Of a stretch of 64,000 nucleotides of DNA, positions 1-10,449 are shown piece after piece. Origin of the DNA: Neoceratodus forsteri (lineage: Eukaryota > Chordata > Ceratodontiformes > Ceratodontidae); contig CM028132.1 in assembly GCA_016271365.2 (NCBI GenBank), positions 1,188,155,001-1,188,219,000 of the forward strand, given 5' to 3'. The translations under genes and the position numbers were made by a program. Position 1 is the first letter of the stretch. Each line of letters opens with the position of its first letter. The notes beneath the pieces are model-generated. The model was given only the letters and a program-made list of their open reading frames with translations, searched no databases and was not told where the DNA came from.

Positions 1-821
1 GATGCCATCCGTGGGACCATCCTGTGTCCCACATACATGACTGTCCGGGACGTGCGTCATGTCATCAGTGCTGGAGCCAGCCCCGATCTGTGTCTCAGCA
101 CACTGGATACCGAGGGCAGTGTCACGCTGGGACACAGCCAGGGCCGTGTCCGTACCCACACCACTGGCATTAGTCCGGACAGACGTGCAGGGCTGGAGAC
201 GGTCGGTTCCTCGGACACCTGTGGAGGTGGATGGGTGCTCCACCGTGTCCAGGGCCTCACCCTCGGCGGACACACCCACCACCGCTGCCCCATGCAGACG
301 CTCAGGAGCTGTAAAGGAACACAGTACCGTTAGTGGTTCCGCCTGGCCCTGGGGCCTGCCACCCCTTCCACCCACACATTGCCAGCGCCGGACCTACCAT
401 GTAGTGATGGGCTTCCGCCCATCTGGAAGCCACCGTCAGGAGCACCCTCGACGGCATTACGACGCATGCTGCTGGCCACCTGTTCCTCCCGTGGTGTCAG
501 GTGGTGTACGTCCTGCTGGTCCCCACCGGTGGCAGCACGTGCCGCCCTGATGGTGGCCACCTTATCTTTTATCCACCTTTTGTCCGTGTCAACCTTTTTC
601 TTGCACTCCTGCACGGACTGCTGGTGGCTGCCCTGCTGGTTGACGGCACATGCCACCTCACCCCACGCCGCTGCACGGGCCTGTGATGTTCCCCTCTGTC
701 CACTGAGCAGCGGCTCCCTGTCGAGGTATGCCTCGAACAGGGCATCAGATTCTGCCCTGGTAAAGTTGAGCCTCCTCCTTCGCACCCTTTCCTGCTCCTC
801 TTCATCCTCTCGCTCGGTCAT
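1..821 (-). CDS. Gene A: Harbinger-associated Myb/SANT-like (NAIF1-like) protein, partial
   Basis: Start is the ATG at 821-819, chosen because the copy at 26675 begins at the equivalent place (MTERED here, MSEHEE there). Exon 1 is 821-398, the intron 397-309 (89 nt, GTAGGT donor, TTTACAG acceptor) and exon 2 308-1, still open at the window edge. After an acidic N terminus and a basic cluster comes a Myb/SANT-like DNA-binding domain (about residues 15-100; RRLNFTRAESDALFEAYL, then RAAAWGEVACAVNQQGSHQQ). In Harbinger elements such a protein helps transposase enter the nucleus and bind the ends; that is family knowledge. No stop or frameshift is seen, unlike the second copy. A possible 5'-UTR splice acceptor (CTCCCAG) lies just upstream of the ATG. 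Confidence 0.8.
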
Positions 822-1598
822 CCTCGTGCCTGGGAGATGGGCAGGTGTTACCTTGGACTGTGCAGTCCCATACAGCCCTCCCATATCACTGTCCCCACAT
901 CCCAACAGCATGCCACCTATCTCAAAGGACTGCAATACCAATCCATGGCCCATGCAGCCTCAGGTCACATTTTTATAGCACAACGCATGCAAATGAGGGC
1001 AGGCGCAACTGTAATGGGATGCAAATGCAGTGGATGCACCGTGGAATGGCTCTTGAGCTGATTTGTATAACCTGGCTGAATATCGTGCTGTTGCCCCTTG
1101 CGCAATGGTGTTGAGCATGCTCAGGCTGTGGCGCACCACTGTGACGTGCACTATCGACACCGCACCATGCATGCCCGTGGTGCTGACGCTGACGCTAGTG
1201 GTGCTGCTGATGCACTGTGCATGGGAGGCTGTACAGGGCATGGCCACTACTGTGCCTGTGGCGCCCGTGCGCTATATACCCAGAGGAGCGCTCGTGCCAT
1301 GGTGCGCCGTGGGTGCCATGACACCACAGCGTGGTAGGCCACTGCATGGTGACACACACGCACCCTACTGCACTACACGCAGGGCTTCCCAATAGCGCTG
1401 TGGCGCTCCGTGTACGGACAGACTCTTGACCCTGCGGCTGACCTTTGCCCTCTAGGCTCCATGCGTACGCATGGCTGCCCCCCTATTGTGCAGTCCGGTG
1501 CCAGTGCGATTGCGACTGGCAGCATAGTACTCTGCTGCCTCCGTACATGGGGCACGTGTGCTACAGGGCGCCATTTTGTGCTCGCCAGTGAAAGCACC
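822..1598. promoter_or_regulatory. Divergent promoter region between gene A and gene B of element 1
   Basis: The two start codons face away from each other across about 780 bp. No reading frame here is conserved with the second Harbinger copy. Two perfect ATGCAAAT octamers lie at 987-994 and 1019-1026; the equivalent region of element 2 has three octamers. Shared transcriptional control of both genes is inferred from layout only. Confidence 0.5.
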
Positions 1599-1599
1599 A

Positions 1600-2818
1600 T
1601 GCTGCGCACCAGTGTGGACAGCGGTAGAACTGGCTAACCTGGTGGCACTTGTGGAGACCCATGCAGGTGCCCTTTTTGGCCAGGTGCCCCTCCTGAGGCC
1701 ACGGACAGCGGTGTGGCAGGAGGTGGCAGAGGGCCTTGAGGAGGCCACGGGGAGCAGCAGGACCGCTGAGCAGTGTCGCCACCGCTATGGGGACCTCCAG
1801 CGGCATGACCCCGACCACCTAGGCTGACTGCAGGCGCGTCCCCGGTGGGACGCTGTGCCATGGCCAGGTAGGTGCTCCTTCACAACACTAGTAATTTCTG
1901 TCTGTCCTGGTGTCACGGTGGTCGGCAGGCCATGCCACCGGGGGGGGGCCTGTACCTGTGTTGCCGGTGTTGGGGGTGCTTTATGTACACCCTGCGCCAC
2001 CGCGTCACAGCTGGGCTGTGCGGGCACGCACACAGCAAGGGGGGGGCTATGGTTCTGACGTGTACTGGTGGGACTCTCTCCATGTTTGCACTCTAGGCCT
2101 GGAGGATCGCCGTAGGGCCCAGCTGGCCTGGGAGCAAGGACAGCAAGTTGGCGATGGAGGTGTGGCCTTGCAGGCAGGGCACAGTGGTGGTGCCGGGGGT
2201 CAGCAGCACCCTGCTGACCAGGACGCAGGTGAGTGTTGTGTTTCCCCTTACATCTGTACATGATGGGTTGCAGGGGTGGTGGTGGGGCATGGCCCCCTGC
2301 ACATGGCCCCTACTGCCTTGCACGTCCCATGGTGCCTTCCGCACCATCCTGTGGGTCTGCACGTGTGGGTGGGTGTCATAGGTGGGCTGTGCGTGCACTG
2401 GGAGCCTGGCTGTGCCACTGCCATCACACTGCATAGCCATGACGCCGTACGGCCACGATGGTGCTGTGCAGTGCATGGCCAGTGGGGGTGTGCAGCAGTT
2501 TGCATGGCTTCGGGTGCCCGGGTAGGTGGGTCATGTGGGCGCACCCACTGTGGGTGGTCACATGCCATCACAGGGGCGCAGGCCACAGCTGTACTCCATG
2601 CACATTGGGTGGGCTGCGGTAGTCTGGCCAGTCACAGGTATTGATTCTGCTCCCTTGTCCTAGGTGGACAATGCTGGACGACCCTGGAGCGTCACATACA
2701 GGAGATTCTGCAGGTCACCCGGGCCACGCTGGAGCTGCTGCAGGGTATGGAGAGGGGTGAATGGCGGTGGCACAGAAGGTGCCACAGGGAGCGCAGGGAT
2801 GAGAGGGGCTGCCAGTAG
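1600..2818 (+). pseudogene. Gene B: second Myb/SANT-like protein with C-terminal basic coiled coil
   Basis: Three exons join in frame: 1600-1867 (GTAGGT donor), 2097-2228 (CTCTAG acceptor, GTGAGT donor) and 2664-2818 (CCTAG acceptor, TAG stop at 2816-2818). Exon 1 encodes a Myb/MADF-like domain: VELANLVALVETHAG, then RTAVWQEVAEGLEEATG and RTAEQCRHRYGDLQR. Exon 3 encodes an amphipathic, basic helix (TLERHIQEILQVTRATLELL, then many Arg/His). The likely ATG at 1599 is one base out of frame with the domain, and a TGA lies in exon 1 just before the donor, so this copy is probably broken, though the splice structure survives. The domain differs from gene A. The minus-strand copy at 24570-25830 has the same exon order. 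Role is inferred: a second DNA-binding accessory protein. Confidence 0.6.
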
Positions 2819-4647
2819 GGCCTGCAGCACCTGCACTGTTCCTTTCCCTCCCTTGACTGTACCTCACACCCCTTTGTCCCCCTCCTTGCTATTCCCTTTG
2901 CCCCTGCCCATCCCCTCCCCAAGTTGTAGCCTTGTACTTCCCCTCCCCCACTTTGTATATAGCATTGTAAATAGTTCCTGTTGTTTATGTTACCTGTTCC
3001 AATATACATGCTTTTCATACTACGACTGCGTTGGTCTCTGATTTGCAGTGAGAGTCTGATGCCTTGCTGCAGTGGTATGTATGGCGTCTGAGGAGTGGTG
3101 CTGGCCTGGCCGTGGGTGTGTCCGCCAGGGATCCTCCACTGGTGTGGGTGGGGGCCATGGTCACTGTCTGGAGTACGTGTGGTGTGCCCTGTGCACTGTT
3201 TGCCTGTGTGCAGCGGGCTCTGGTGCATTTGCTATGTCCCAGTCGCCCCTGGCAGTGTGTGCCGGGCCCATGTGGCTGTGCCCCTTGCGTGTCTGTGGTA
3301 CGCATGGTCGTCCCAACCCCACCACCGCATGCATGGCTGCTGAGGTGACATTGGTGGCAGTCCATGCCAGCCATCCTCCAGGCACGGCACCCTGGCAGCT
3401 GGCGTTCTGACTCCCAGTCTATTGCACGTCTACCTCCGGTGACACTGTGGGCGGTGCTGTATTTGTTCCCCTCCATGCTGTCTATGGTATTTGGGGCAGT
3501 GCCTGTGGTCTGGTGACTGTCACATAGGCTCCTGCTGCATGCAGGTGGCGGCCTGGTTCATGGTGCGCACACCACATGGCTGGCTCACCAGCGTCATGGT
3601 GGTGGTGTGCAGGCCGTGGGTACATGGCATCATTGGACTCATGACAGCTGCATCTGTTGCCCCGCTATGTGTGGCTATATGACGGGGTACCCTTGGGACC
3701 GGGGGGGGTTGTTTGTGCCCTGTGTTGCCTCCTGTGTGGCACATGCCTCCATGCACCACAGTAGGCTGCTGTGCTGTCTGGTGGGACCAGTGCTGGGACA
3801 GGGTGTGTGCATGGGTGGGTGTGTGGGGTGCCGTCCTGCTGGTGGTGGCGTCTGGGGCGGGCCTTGTTACATGCGGGGTCCCTCGGGTACTAATGCCAGG
3901 TCGACCTCCTTGCTGTGCCACTGTGGGGGCCATGCAGGGGGGCCTTGTGTATGCTGTGGTGGCGACAGTGGCTGGTGTCGCCTGCTGCGGGGAGGGTCAC
4001 TGTGGAGCTGTCATGCTTGGTGCCATTGGGCACCAGGTTGCATTGTCACGGTGGTGGTGGTGGTGGCATACCTTCGGTGCCATGCACTGTTTGGTCATGC
4101 TTCTGGGCTGGGTATCTCAGGATCGCTGTACAGGGGGTGGTCAGCATTGGTGTGGTGTCGTGGCACGGGAGGGTCCTGGCCCTCCTTGTGTTGCGGTCAC
4201 TGTTTGCCGGGGGACAGTGCTGGGGCACCTTGCCCTGCGGGTGTGGACTGCTGGCCCGTGTCTGCTGTTGGATCAGTGCTGGGGTACATGGGCTGGTGGT
4301 CCGTTCAGCTCATCTCTGGTTGTGCTGCTCATGGGGGCCTTGCCCGGGGGGGGTCTGTCTGACCTGCTGCATGCTCCTCCACGCATGGCACATCCATGGC
4401 TAGTGCACTGCTGTTTCCTGTCTTTGTCCCTGCGCATCCCTGGGTGTGATACTGTGCATCGGCCGTGCTCCACTGCACATCCCTAGTTGCGCCATGGTGC
4501 ATCGGGTGCGGTATTCGGCTGCGTTGCGCAGGCTCACCTTGGCCTGCGCTTTGTTTGAATATCGCGCCCGATGCGCAATGATGCACTGCTCTTGCACCTG
4601 CTCCTGCTACTACGCATCTTTTTGGCGCAGTCTGAATATCCCACCCC
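2819..4647. other. 3' flank of gene B and subterminal region of element 1; no gene
   Basis: The stretch is rich in TG/CA dinucleotides and GGT runs (for example near 4050). Long reading frames here, such as 3607-4362 and 3713-4486, are Gly/Cys/Trp-rich, overlap each other and resemble no domain, so I treat them as chance. The last 150 bp contain repeated GAATAT plus GCGCA words that match the other Harbinger termini. Confidence 0.55.
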
Positions 4648-4898
4648 TGATGTTCATATGTGCCATCTTCATCACCTTGGTCATGTTCCACTGAGGAGTG
4701 ATGGATGGGTTCGTACCCAGATTAGGTCCAGGGTTACTTTCAACATCGTCCAACCTTGCAAGTCTGAGTAAGTGTAGCCATAACTCAAGCACTTCATACT
4801 TTAGCCATTACCTGTGTCCCTTAGTTCCAGGGAAAGAATGAAAGCGTAGGTAGTATCCTAGCCTTGTAGTCCGCAAAAGCTTCCAAAACCAAAGTCCA
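4648..4898 (-). mobile_element. LINE 5' fragment with 2A-like motif and start of endonuclease domain
   Basis: The minus-strand frame 4792-4648 reads a leucine-rich stretch, then DDVESNPGP (4747-4724), the canonical 2A-like ribosome-skipping motif, then HMNIRGG, the usual beginning of an apurinic endonuclease domain. The reading is cut by the Harbinger terminus at 4647. 2A-like motifs at this position are known in some CR1/L2-group and related LINEs. The next LINE piece at higher coordinates is a reverse transcriptase (RT) fragment, which is the wrong order for one minus-strand element, so this is probably a separate copy. Confidence 0.65.
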
Positions 4899-5144
4899 GG
4901 GGTGAAGTTAAGTGACTTGCTCAGGATCACTGGGGGGGGTAGGAGGAAGTAAGCTGTTGGTTAACTAGGATCTGTAGCTTATCTGTTAGGTAGGAAAATG
5001 GGCAGACTAGGTGGGCCAAGTGGTTCTTATCTGCCGTCAAATTCTATGTTTCTATCACACCGTATGCACTTAGGCAGCTGTGGGATTCAAACCCAGGCCT
5101 CCAAAGCTGCAGTTCAGAGCCTTAACTCACTGCGCTATACTGCC
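4899..5144 (-). mobile_element. CORE-SINE (tRNA-derived, MIR-like), reversed and split
   Basis: Read on the minus strand, 5144-5059 is a tRNA-like head (GGCAGTATAGCGCAGTGAG A box, GGGTTTGAATCCC B box) closely matching the SINE at 7136. Its CORE segment (GTGATCCTGAGCAAGTCACT) continues at about 4930-4905. The two parts are separated by an inserted CR1 tail at 4931-5053. The left end is not well defined. The SINE itself sits next to the LINE RT fragment that begins at 5146. Confidence 0.75.
4931..5053 (+). mobile_element. CR1 3'-end fragment inserted in the CORE-SINE
   Basis: The sequence from the TAAGCTGTTGGTTAACTAGG block to the terminal ATTCTATGTTTCTAT matches the 3' end of the CR1 copy at 47690-47800 almost word for word. 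The 8-bp-type terminal repeat (ATTCTATG-like) is typical of CR1. It is flanked by ATCAC at 4926-4930 and 5054-5058, a probable 5-bp target duplication. Confidence 0.7.
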
Positions 5145-5145
5145 A

Positions 5146-6020
5146 ATTGCAATATATTGAACTCCAGTTGTAATTCTGAGAGCACTTCTGGTAGGGTGGG
5201 CTTTGAGGTGTACAAGGCTGTGTCATCTGCAAAGTGATGAATGGATGCTTTGTTAATGTTTCTGCTTAAGTCATTCATATAGATTATTAGTAGGAGGGTC
5301 CCAATGATAGAGGCTTGTGGTACTCTCTTTTGGGTGGGTGCACATGAGGAGAATGAGCCCTCTGCTGTAACGTGTTGCTGTCTGCCTGTGAGGTACTTTT
5401 TGAACCACAAAGCAACAACTTTGTCAACCCCAAGCACTTTGTAATTTCTGCAGTAGTATACTGTGGTCTATAGTATCAAACGTCTTGCTTAGATCTAAGA
5501 AAACTGCTCCTGTAGTGTATTTTTGATCCACAGCTGTGAGCCAGTCATTGGTGACTGTTGCCAATGCTGTGCTTGTGCTATGATTGGGCCTGAAACCTGA
5601 TTGCAATGGCATAATGAGGTTGCACTTCTCTAAATAGTCTTGTAACTAAAGGTGAACTAACTTTTCTAGGAATTTAGCCAATACCAGTAGTATTGATATT
5701 GGTCTGTAATTATATAATGTGCATGCATTGCCAGACTTGAACAGTGGTGTGGTATGGGCTGTCTTCCATATTAGGAGAAAGTCACCTGTAGCCAAATATA
5801 GACTGAACAGGTGGGTGATGGGTACCATGAGTTGCTTATACCCAATTATTAGGAATAGCGGATTGATGCCATCTGCTCCCACACATTTGTTGGCATCACT
5901 GCCAAGTAGTATGTCTTCGACCTCTTTGTTGGATGAAAAGTAAACTGGTGGGCTGGTTTGTTTGCTGTTATGGAATTATCCTAAGGGGGGGGGGAGAGAG
6001 AGATTGATGCAGCAAAATTC
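5146..6020 (-). pseudogene. L2/CR1-type LINE reverse transcriptase fragment
   Basis: Three overlapping minus-strand frames together cover RT: NYRPISILLVLAKFLEKLV (about 5700), SGFRPNHSTSTALATV and GAVFLDLSKTFDTIDHSIL (about 5600-5480), WFKKYLTGRQQHVT (about 5400), then the catalytic HHFADDTALY (about 5225). Frame changes between blocks and the missing endonuclease and C terminus show a truncated dead copy. The CORE-SINE head abuts its downstream side at 5145. Confidence 0.75.
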
Positions 6021-6695
6021 TCAAATGCAAAACCAGCCTTGGCAAAGTATATATTGAATTCTTCCAGAATAAGTTGTATGTCATTTAATATTTTGTCTTG
6101 AATTTTAATTTTGAACGGCAGAGTGGAGGAGGAAGGGCTTCCTTCCTGTTTAAAAGTATACTTATAAAGTATACTTTAAAACATGAACCATCTCGCCGAT
6201 GGTATAAAAACTTAAAACTAGTACCCGCTCCCTGCTGTGTTCAGTACAGTAACAGAGGGATCTACATCACTAAAAAGGGGAGTTGTCCCATAATTCTTAG
6301 TGCTGCTCAATTAGGCTCCTCAGGGAGCTACTTCCGCATTAAAAATACTACGCACTTAACTCAAGGTTACAAACAATTGCAGCATAGAGACCTCAGCTGG
6401 CAGGGTAAGTGATATTACAGGGAAAGCCCTGTACTAAGAACAAGCACAAAACCAGCTCCACTGTAAGATGAGGGTGCTTGGGATACAAATCAGCAATATA
6501 AAAAGCAAATTCCATCACTCCTCCACAAAGTCAACCCTGACTGGTACGTACGAAACTGGTCAGGGTTCCCAGTAGCTATGGCCTGTTTTATGGAGATACA
6601 TGTGGTATTATGCTATCAACTTCAATAAAGAACGCCTTGAGTTGACCTTGTGGAGGAGTGCAGGAATTTGCTTTTTGTAAAGCCCTGCACTACAT
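6021..6695. repeat. Unassigned spacer with a 36-bp inverted repeat
   Basis: No gene is recognised. Arms at 6500-6535 and 6641-6676 are inverted copies (about 33 of 36 bases) around a 105-bp centre, so the block could be a small MITE or a hairpin. A short palindrome (GTATAC, 7-base spacer, GTATAC) lies at about 6158-6176. A G run occurs at about 5983. Confidence 0.4.
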
Positions 6696-7128
6696 ACATT
6701 TGCCTGTCACCTTTCTAAGCAGAGAGCATGTACAGTAAACAAGCAAGAGTGAATGGAACAAGGAAGGAGAGGGAAAGGTATGGGAGAAGGTGCAAAAAAT
6801 TGATTAGACAAGAGAAAGAAAGACTAAAAAAGGGATTAGGCAATCCAAAGGAGGGAAACTTGAAGGAATCCTATAGGTGTATGAATGGGGTATAGAACAC
6901 ACATAATATAAGAAGCACATTTAGAGTTTAATACAGATATTAAATGGATTGCCAGCTGGCTGAGTAATAGGAAACAAAGAGCCAGAATAAATGGGTTTTT
7001 ATCCAGTGAAGGACAAGTAACTAGTAGGGTTCCAAATGGATCAGTGCTGGGCTCATTACTGTGCAACATACACATAAAAGATATTGGATATCAAGATTGC
7101 AGAGGTCACAATGGGAAGTCCCCTGGGT
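6696..7128 (+). pseudogene. L2/CR1-type LINE RT fragment
   Basis: The translation near 6930-7090 reads WLSNRKQRARINGFL, then SRVPNGSVLGSLLCNIHIKD, the RT block normally written as VPQGSVLGPLLFNIYIND. The Gln-Gly pair is changed and stops surround it. It is interrupted or bounded on the right by the SINE at 7136. Confidence 0.6.
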
Positions 7129-7135
7129 ACAAGCA

Positions 7136-7343
7136 GGAGGCAGTATAGCGCAGTGGTCTAAGGCTCTGAGCTGCAAATCTGGTGACATCCAACAGACCAG
7201 ACCTGGGTTTGAATCCCACAGCTTCCACTTGCATACTGTGTGACCCTGAGCAAGTCACTTAACCTCCTTGTGCTCCCAGGTCACTCCTGTAAAAAAGCTT
7301 TCAGCTAAGTGTGCTATACCTGGTTAAACAACTAAATAAAAAA
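7136..7343 (+). mobile_element. CORE-SINE (tRNA-derived, MIR-like), complete copy
   Basis: The copy has a tRNA-like A box (TAGCGCAGTGG, about 7145), a B box (GGTTTGAATCC, about 7205), the MIR/CORE block (TGTGACCCTGAGCAAGTCAC, about 7240) and a 3' tail ending TACCTGGTTAAACAACTAAA plus A-rich sequence. ACAAGCA occurs on both sides (7129-7135 and 7344-7350), a likely 7-bp target duplication. The tail resembles the end of the L2-type LINE at 35990, which may have supplied the enzyme. Confidence 0.85.
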
Positions 7344-7350
7344 ACAAGCA

Positions 7351-7565
7351 ATCACCGTACTGTGTAGCTGGGCATATGAATTGGGCAAGAGAAACCCACA
7401 CTAACATGAGGGTCTTGGGGGGGGGGGTGTGGCCTGCAGCTGACAGGGAAGGATGCTCTTTGTGTAGCTCTCTACTCATGCTCTTTAAAACTATAATCTT
7501 TTGTACTTTTTGAAGCTAGATTGGAAGTAGTAATGATCTAGCTATCACAGGTGAACTTTGTGGAG
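7351..7565. other. Short unassigned spacer
   Basis: No gene or clear repeat is recognised; a G10 run occurs at about 7420. Confidence 0.4.
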
Positions 7566-8150
7566 GTGGCCAGTATGGGGAGAATGAAGCAAGATCCCCC
7601 AAAAGATCCGGATAAGGGCAAGAGCCCTGCTACTTCATGTGCTGGAGCCAAGGGCAGTGTGGTGTCAACAGAAAACACTGGGGATTTGGAGGCCACCGTC
7701 CATGCTATACTTGCAGTAGTCTAGCAGCTCAACACCAAAGTAGATACTTTTAATAATCAACTGGTCCACGTTGAAATGAAGATAGCTACACTGAAAACCA
7801 ACTACAGTGCCAGGCACGACACAGTTAATAAATCTGCTATGGTAGTTGATGGCATATTGAAAGAAAATAGACTGTTATGGACCCGACAAGAATATGTAGA
7901 GAATGAGGCATGACTGTCTAATCTCCATTTCTGGGGGATTATTGAAGGCCTAGAGGGAACCGAGCCACTTTGCTATATACAAACTTTACTTTCTGAGTCA
8001 TCAGGCCTATAGAATTACACCTCGTCACAAGCCAAATAATCCGGACCTGCAACACACTTTTTGGTTTCCACCTCGAGGGTACATATCCATGACCTGCTGC
8101 TCCAAAAGGCAAAACAAGCTGCTCCACTGTCTTTTTTTTTTTTAACTCTT
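7566..8150 (+). pseudogene. L1-type ORF1 protein fragment
   Basis: From the ATG at about 7575 the frame gives a charged N terminus (MGRMKQDPPKDPDKGKS), a heptad-rich coiled-coil part (LNTKVDTFNNQLVHVEMKIA) and LSNLHFWGIIEGLEGTEP, the entry to the ORF1 RRM-like domain. It continues with scattered stops to RVHIHDLLLQKAKQAAP (about 8080-8125). This is the nucleic-acid-binding chaperone family of L1. At least three in-frame stops and frame changes make it a dead fragment, with no ORF2 next to it. Confidence 0.7.
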
Positions 8151-8239
8151 TTTCCTTCAGTCACGGCTAAAGAAACTCTCTCAAGCATCCTCCCTTGTAC
8201 CTGCCCACCTGAGATCCACTACGGCCTTTGTGCCTCCCC

Positions 8240-8712
8240 CACTGTCAGCACCCTGGTTTAACCTGCCCGGGGAGGGTAGCCCTACCACTTACTTGGGCTC
8301 CTTATGAGACAGACTCTGACAGCGGGAGGGATCCTGGGTGGAGGAGTGATGAAGCATTGACCGAGTCAGATCCGGCATTGGGCGTGGAGGGAAGGTGCCG
8401 TCACCTATCCCTTGGGCTGGGTATTTCCTTTTTCTGTCCTTCCCCGCCCCCCTTGCGTTTGCACCCCCCGATGTTTGGTGCACGGCAACAATGCCAGCAT
8501 CGGACACGCTGTAACATGCTGCCCATGCCTCTGAGGTGCCCCCGATCTCCACCAGGGGATGCCGGAGCACCGGGCATCCCAATGCCCTCCCCCCAGGACA
8601 GGAGAGCAGCAACCCTATGGGTGCTCGATTCAGTCCCTCCCCTGCCGACCCTCGGCACCCGAGCTTGCTCCCGAACTCAGGTCGCCGGTGTGTAGCAAGG
8701 TCAGAGTCTGGT
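8240..8712 (-). mobile_element. Second SINE family (SINE-B), 5' end diverged
   Basis: On the minus strand, the block around 8700-8650 (CGACCTGAGTTCGGGAGC as a B-box-like word, then GGGTCGGCAGGGGAGGG) matches the copies at 18371-18957, 34255-34848 and 47803-48165. All four lie on the minus strand. The A-box end is not recognisable here. There is no coding capacity. Confidence 0.6.
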
Positions 8713-9594
8713 TTTTTTTGCCATTTCATTTTATTCCAGCACTGCCAATAAACTACATACTGATGTTCCACTTTCCATACGCATTCCCTCTGACAAACCT
8801 CACTTGCGAGATCGCGCTGCTCATCCCCTGCTGTTAGGGAGTGTCACTGCATATGTGCAGCACCAGCCAGAACATAGTCATGAGGCATCAGATGATGTCT
8901 TCAACACAGACATGTACATCATGGACAAACAACCTCGCTCACTTTTCAAAGGAAAGGTACAGAGAGCAGCTCAATTGACAGCCATATTGCTAAAATAATT
9001 TTATTTAACCAAAGGGAATGTTAGTTTACACAGAGCGAGGATTTTAAATGATGTCTACACAAATACAATACAGTACTAATAAGAAAGACAGGACACATTT
9101 AGCAGTCTCAATCTTTTTTTTATTTCCTGTCCCCTTTAAGGTGTACTCACGGAAGGCTAGGGAGTGAATACAATTCAAAGGATAACTGCAGAACAGTCAA
9201 GCAATGTAAAATGAACAATAAGGCAAACAAATAGAAATGATGAACAAATAATATGAGATAACAATTGACTAATTAGACTGGTGGCAGAACAGCCCAAATA
9301 CAAGGGCAAGCAGAGAGGTACTAGGAGTAAGATCAGGAGGGAGCAAAAGGATCCCAGAAAAGTTGCATAAGAGCAGGGTAAGAGGGAAGAGGCAGAGGTG
9401 AGGAAGGAAGTTTTTTTCCAGATAGAAGGGAAACAAACAACGTAGTCTGACCCATGAAGGTATTGCAACAAGGGGTAACAATGGCTTGAGAGTCAAAACA
9501 GTGGAGCAAGTAGGCTTGCTTGGGGAAGGGACTTGAGGGGTACAATAAGCTAAATAAAATGAGTCAACTATTCAAGGGTTTACTTTATTCCTGG
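8713..9594. other. Unassigned non-coding stretch
   Basis: No gene recognised. A small frame at 8804-8998 and hydrophobic minus-strand frames at 9175-9545 resemble no family I know. T-rich runs occur at about 8712 and 9114. Confidence 0.35.
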
Positions 9595-10236
9595 GGTGGG
9601 ATATTCAAAGGGTTGCATCTTGTAACCCACAGATCTTAGCGTTGATATTCAAAGGGATGTTGCGCCATGCAGATCCCGATGCACCAGGGCGAACCAGTAA
9701 TGTATGCAGCGCAAGTGTGGGGGGCGTGCCTATGCATATTCTGCACATCCTGATATTCTGCCTGGGATGTGCGGCACATATGCTGGTGCAACTCCTACTT
9801 GCGCCGCATAATGGTGCTCAAAGTTGAGCCAAAGGATATAGGAGCAAGGGCTGGCCACCCACAGGTGAGCTGCCGTGTGCAGGCGCAACACGTAGCCGCC
9901 AGCTGTGGGTAGCCACCCGATCTCCAGGGCCAGGGTCTGTCGGCGCCATGCCCCATGCCTCGATTAGGCGGCATAGATAAGTAAAACACGTTCAATATCC
10001 TCGGTGGTCCAGTAGATTGCTTCCAGCCGATCGCAGCATAAGTATATTTAAAACACTTAATTGTCTTTTGGTGGTCTGGCGGTACCCTTCACACCTGCTC
10101 AGCACTTCGTCACGGGCGTCGTTGCTCTTTCCCGCCGTGCGCCCGACTTTACCGACGCGCATAGCACGGCTGTACGCCTATTGGTCCACAGCATGAGCCA
10201 TCGGTTGCAGACTGTGTTACAACATACATTAAACCT

Positions 10237-10264
10237 GATATGTGAATGGAGCCATTCACATATC
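10237..10264. repeat. Perfect 13-bp-arm palindrome
   Basis: GATATGTGAATGG, two bases, then its exact complement. It lies near the middle of the MITE, between the two inverted arms. Confidence 0.9.
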
Positions 10265-10449
10265 TGGACCGTGTAGTACGGCATATTCTGCATCGCCCAT
10301 TGGCTCACGCCAGGCCCAATGGGCGACAGCCGCATTTGTATGCAGTCAGTCGGTGGGCAGCCGGGTGGTTTGCGGGGGGAGTTGACGCCCGCCGCTGACC
10401 GGGGGTGAGCGGGGTGGCGGGGCTCAGTGGGCAGGTGGGGAAGGGGGGT

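Larger units (their letters stand above)
1..4647 (-). mobile_element. Harbinger-type DNA transposon 1 (right part; left end outside window)
   Basis: The right terminus ends near 4647 and read inward starts GGGGTGGGATATTCAGAC, matching the termini of the elements at 9595-11206 and 23693-30598. Inside are two divergent genes: a Myb/SANT-like protein on the minus strand (gene A) and a second Myb/SANT-like protein on the plus strand (gene B). The same pair occurs in the opposite orientation in the element at 23693-30598. By comparison with that copy, a HARBI1-like transposase should lie left of position 1 on the plus strand. The right flank is a LINE piece read through to its endonuclease start (4648-4792 minus), so the element appears to have inserted into that LINE. 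No TSD can be checked because the left end is missing. Confidence 0.8.

Noticed and set aside
3607..4486. Long overlapping plus-strand frames (about 250 residues) rich in Cys, Gly and Trp
   Set aside because: They overlap in different frames, follow TG/GGT-rich composition, lack any domain and are not conserved in element 2.
7136..7225. Possible tRNA gene
   Set aside because: A and B boxes are present, but the sequence continues into a CORE block and tail with target duplications, so it is a SINE head.
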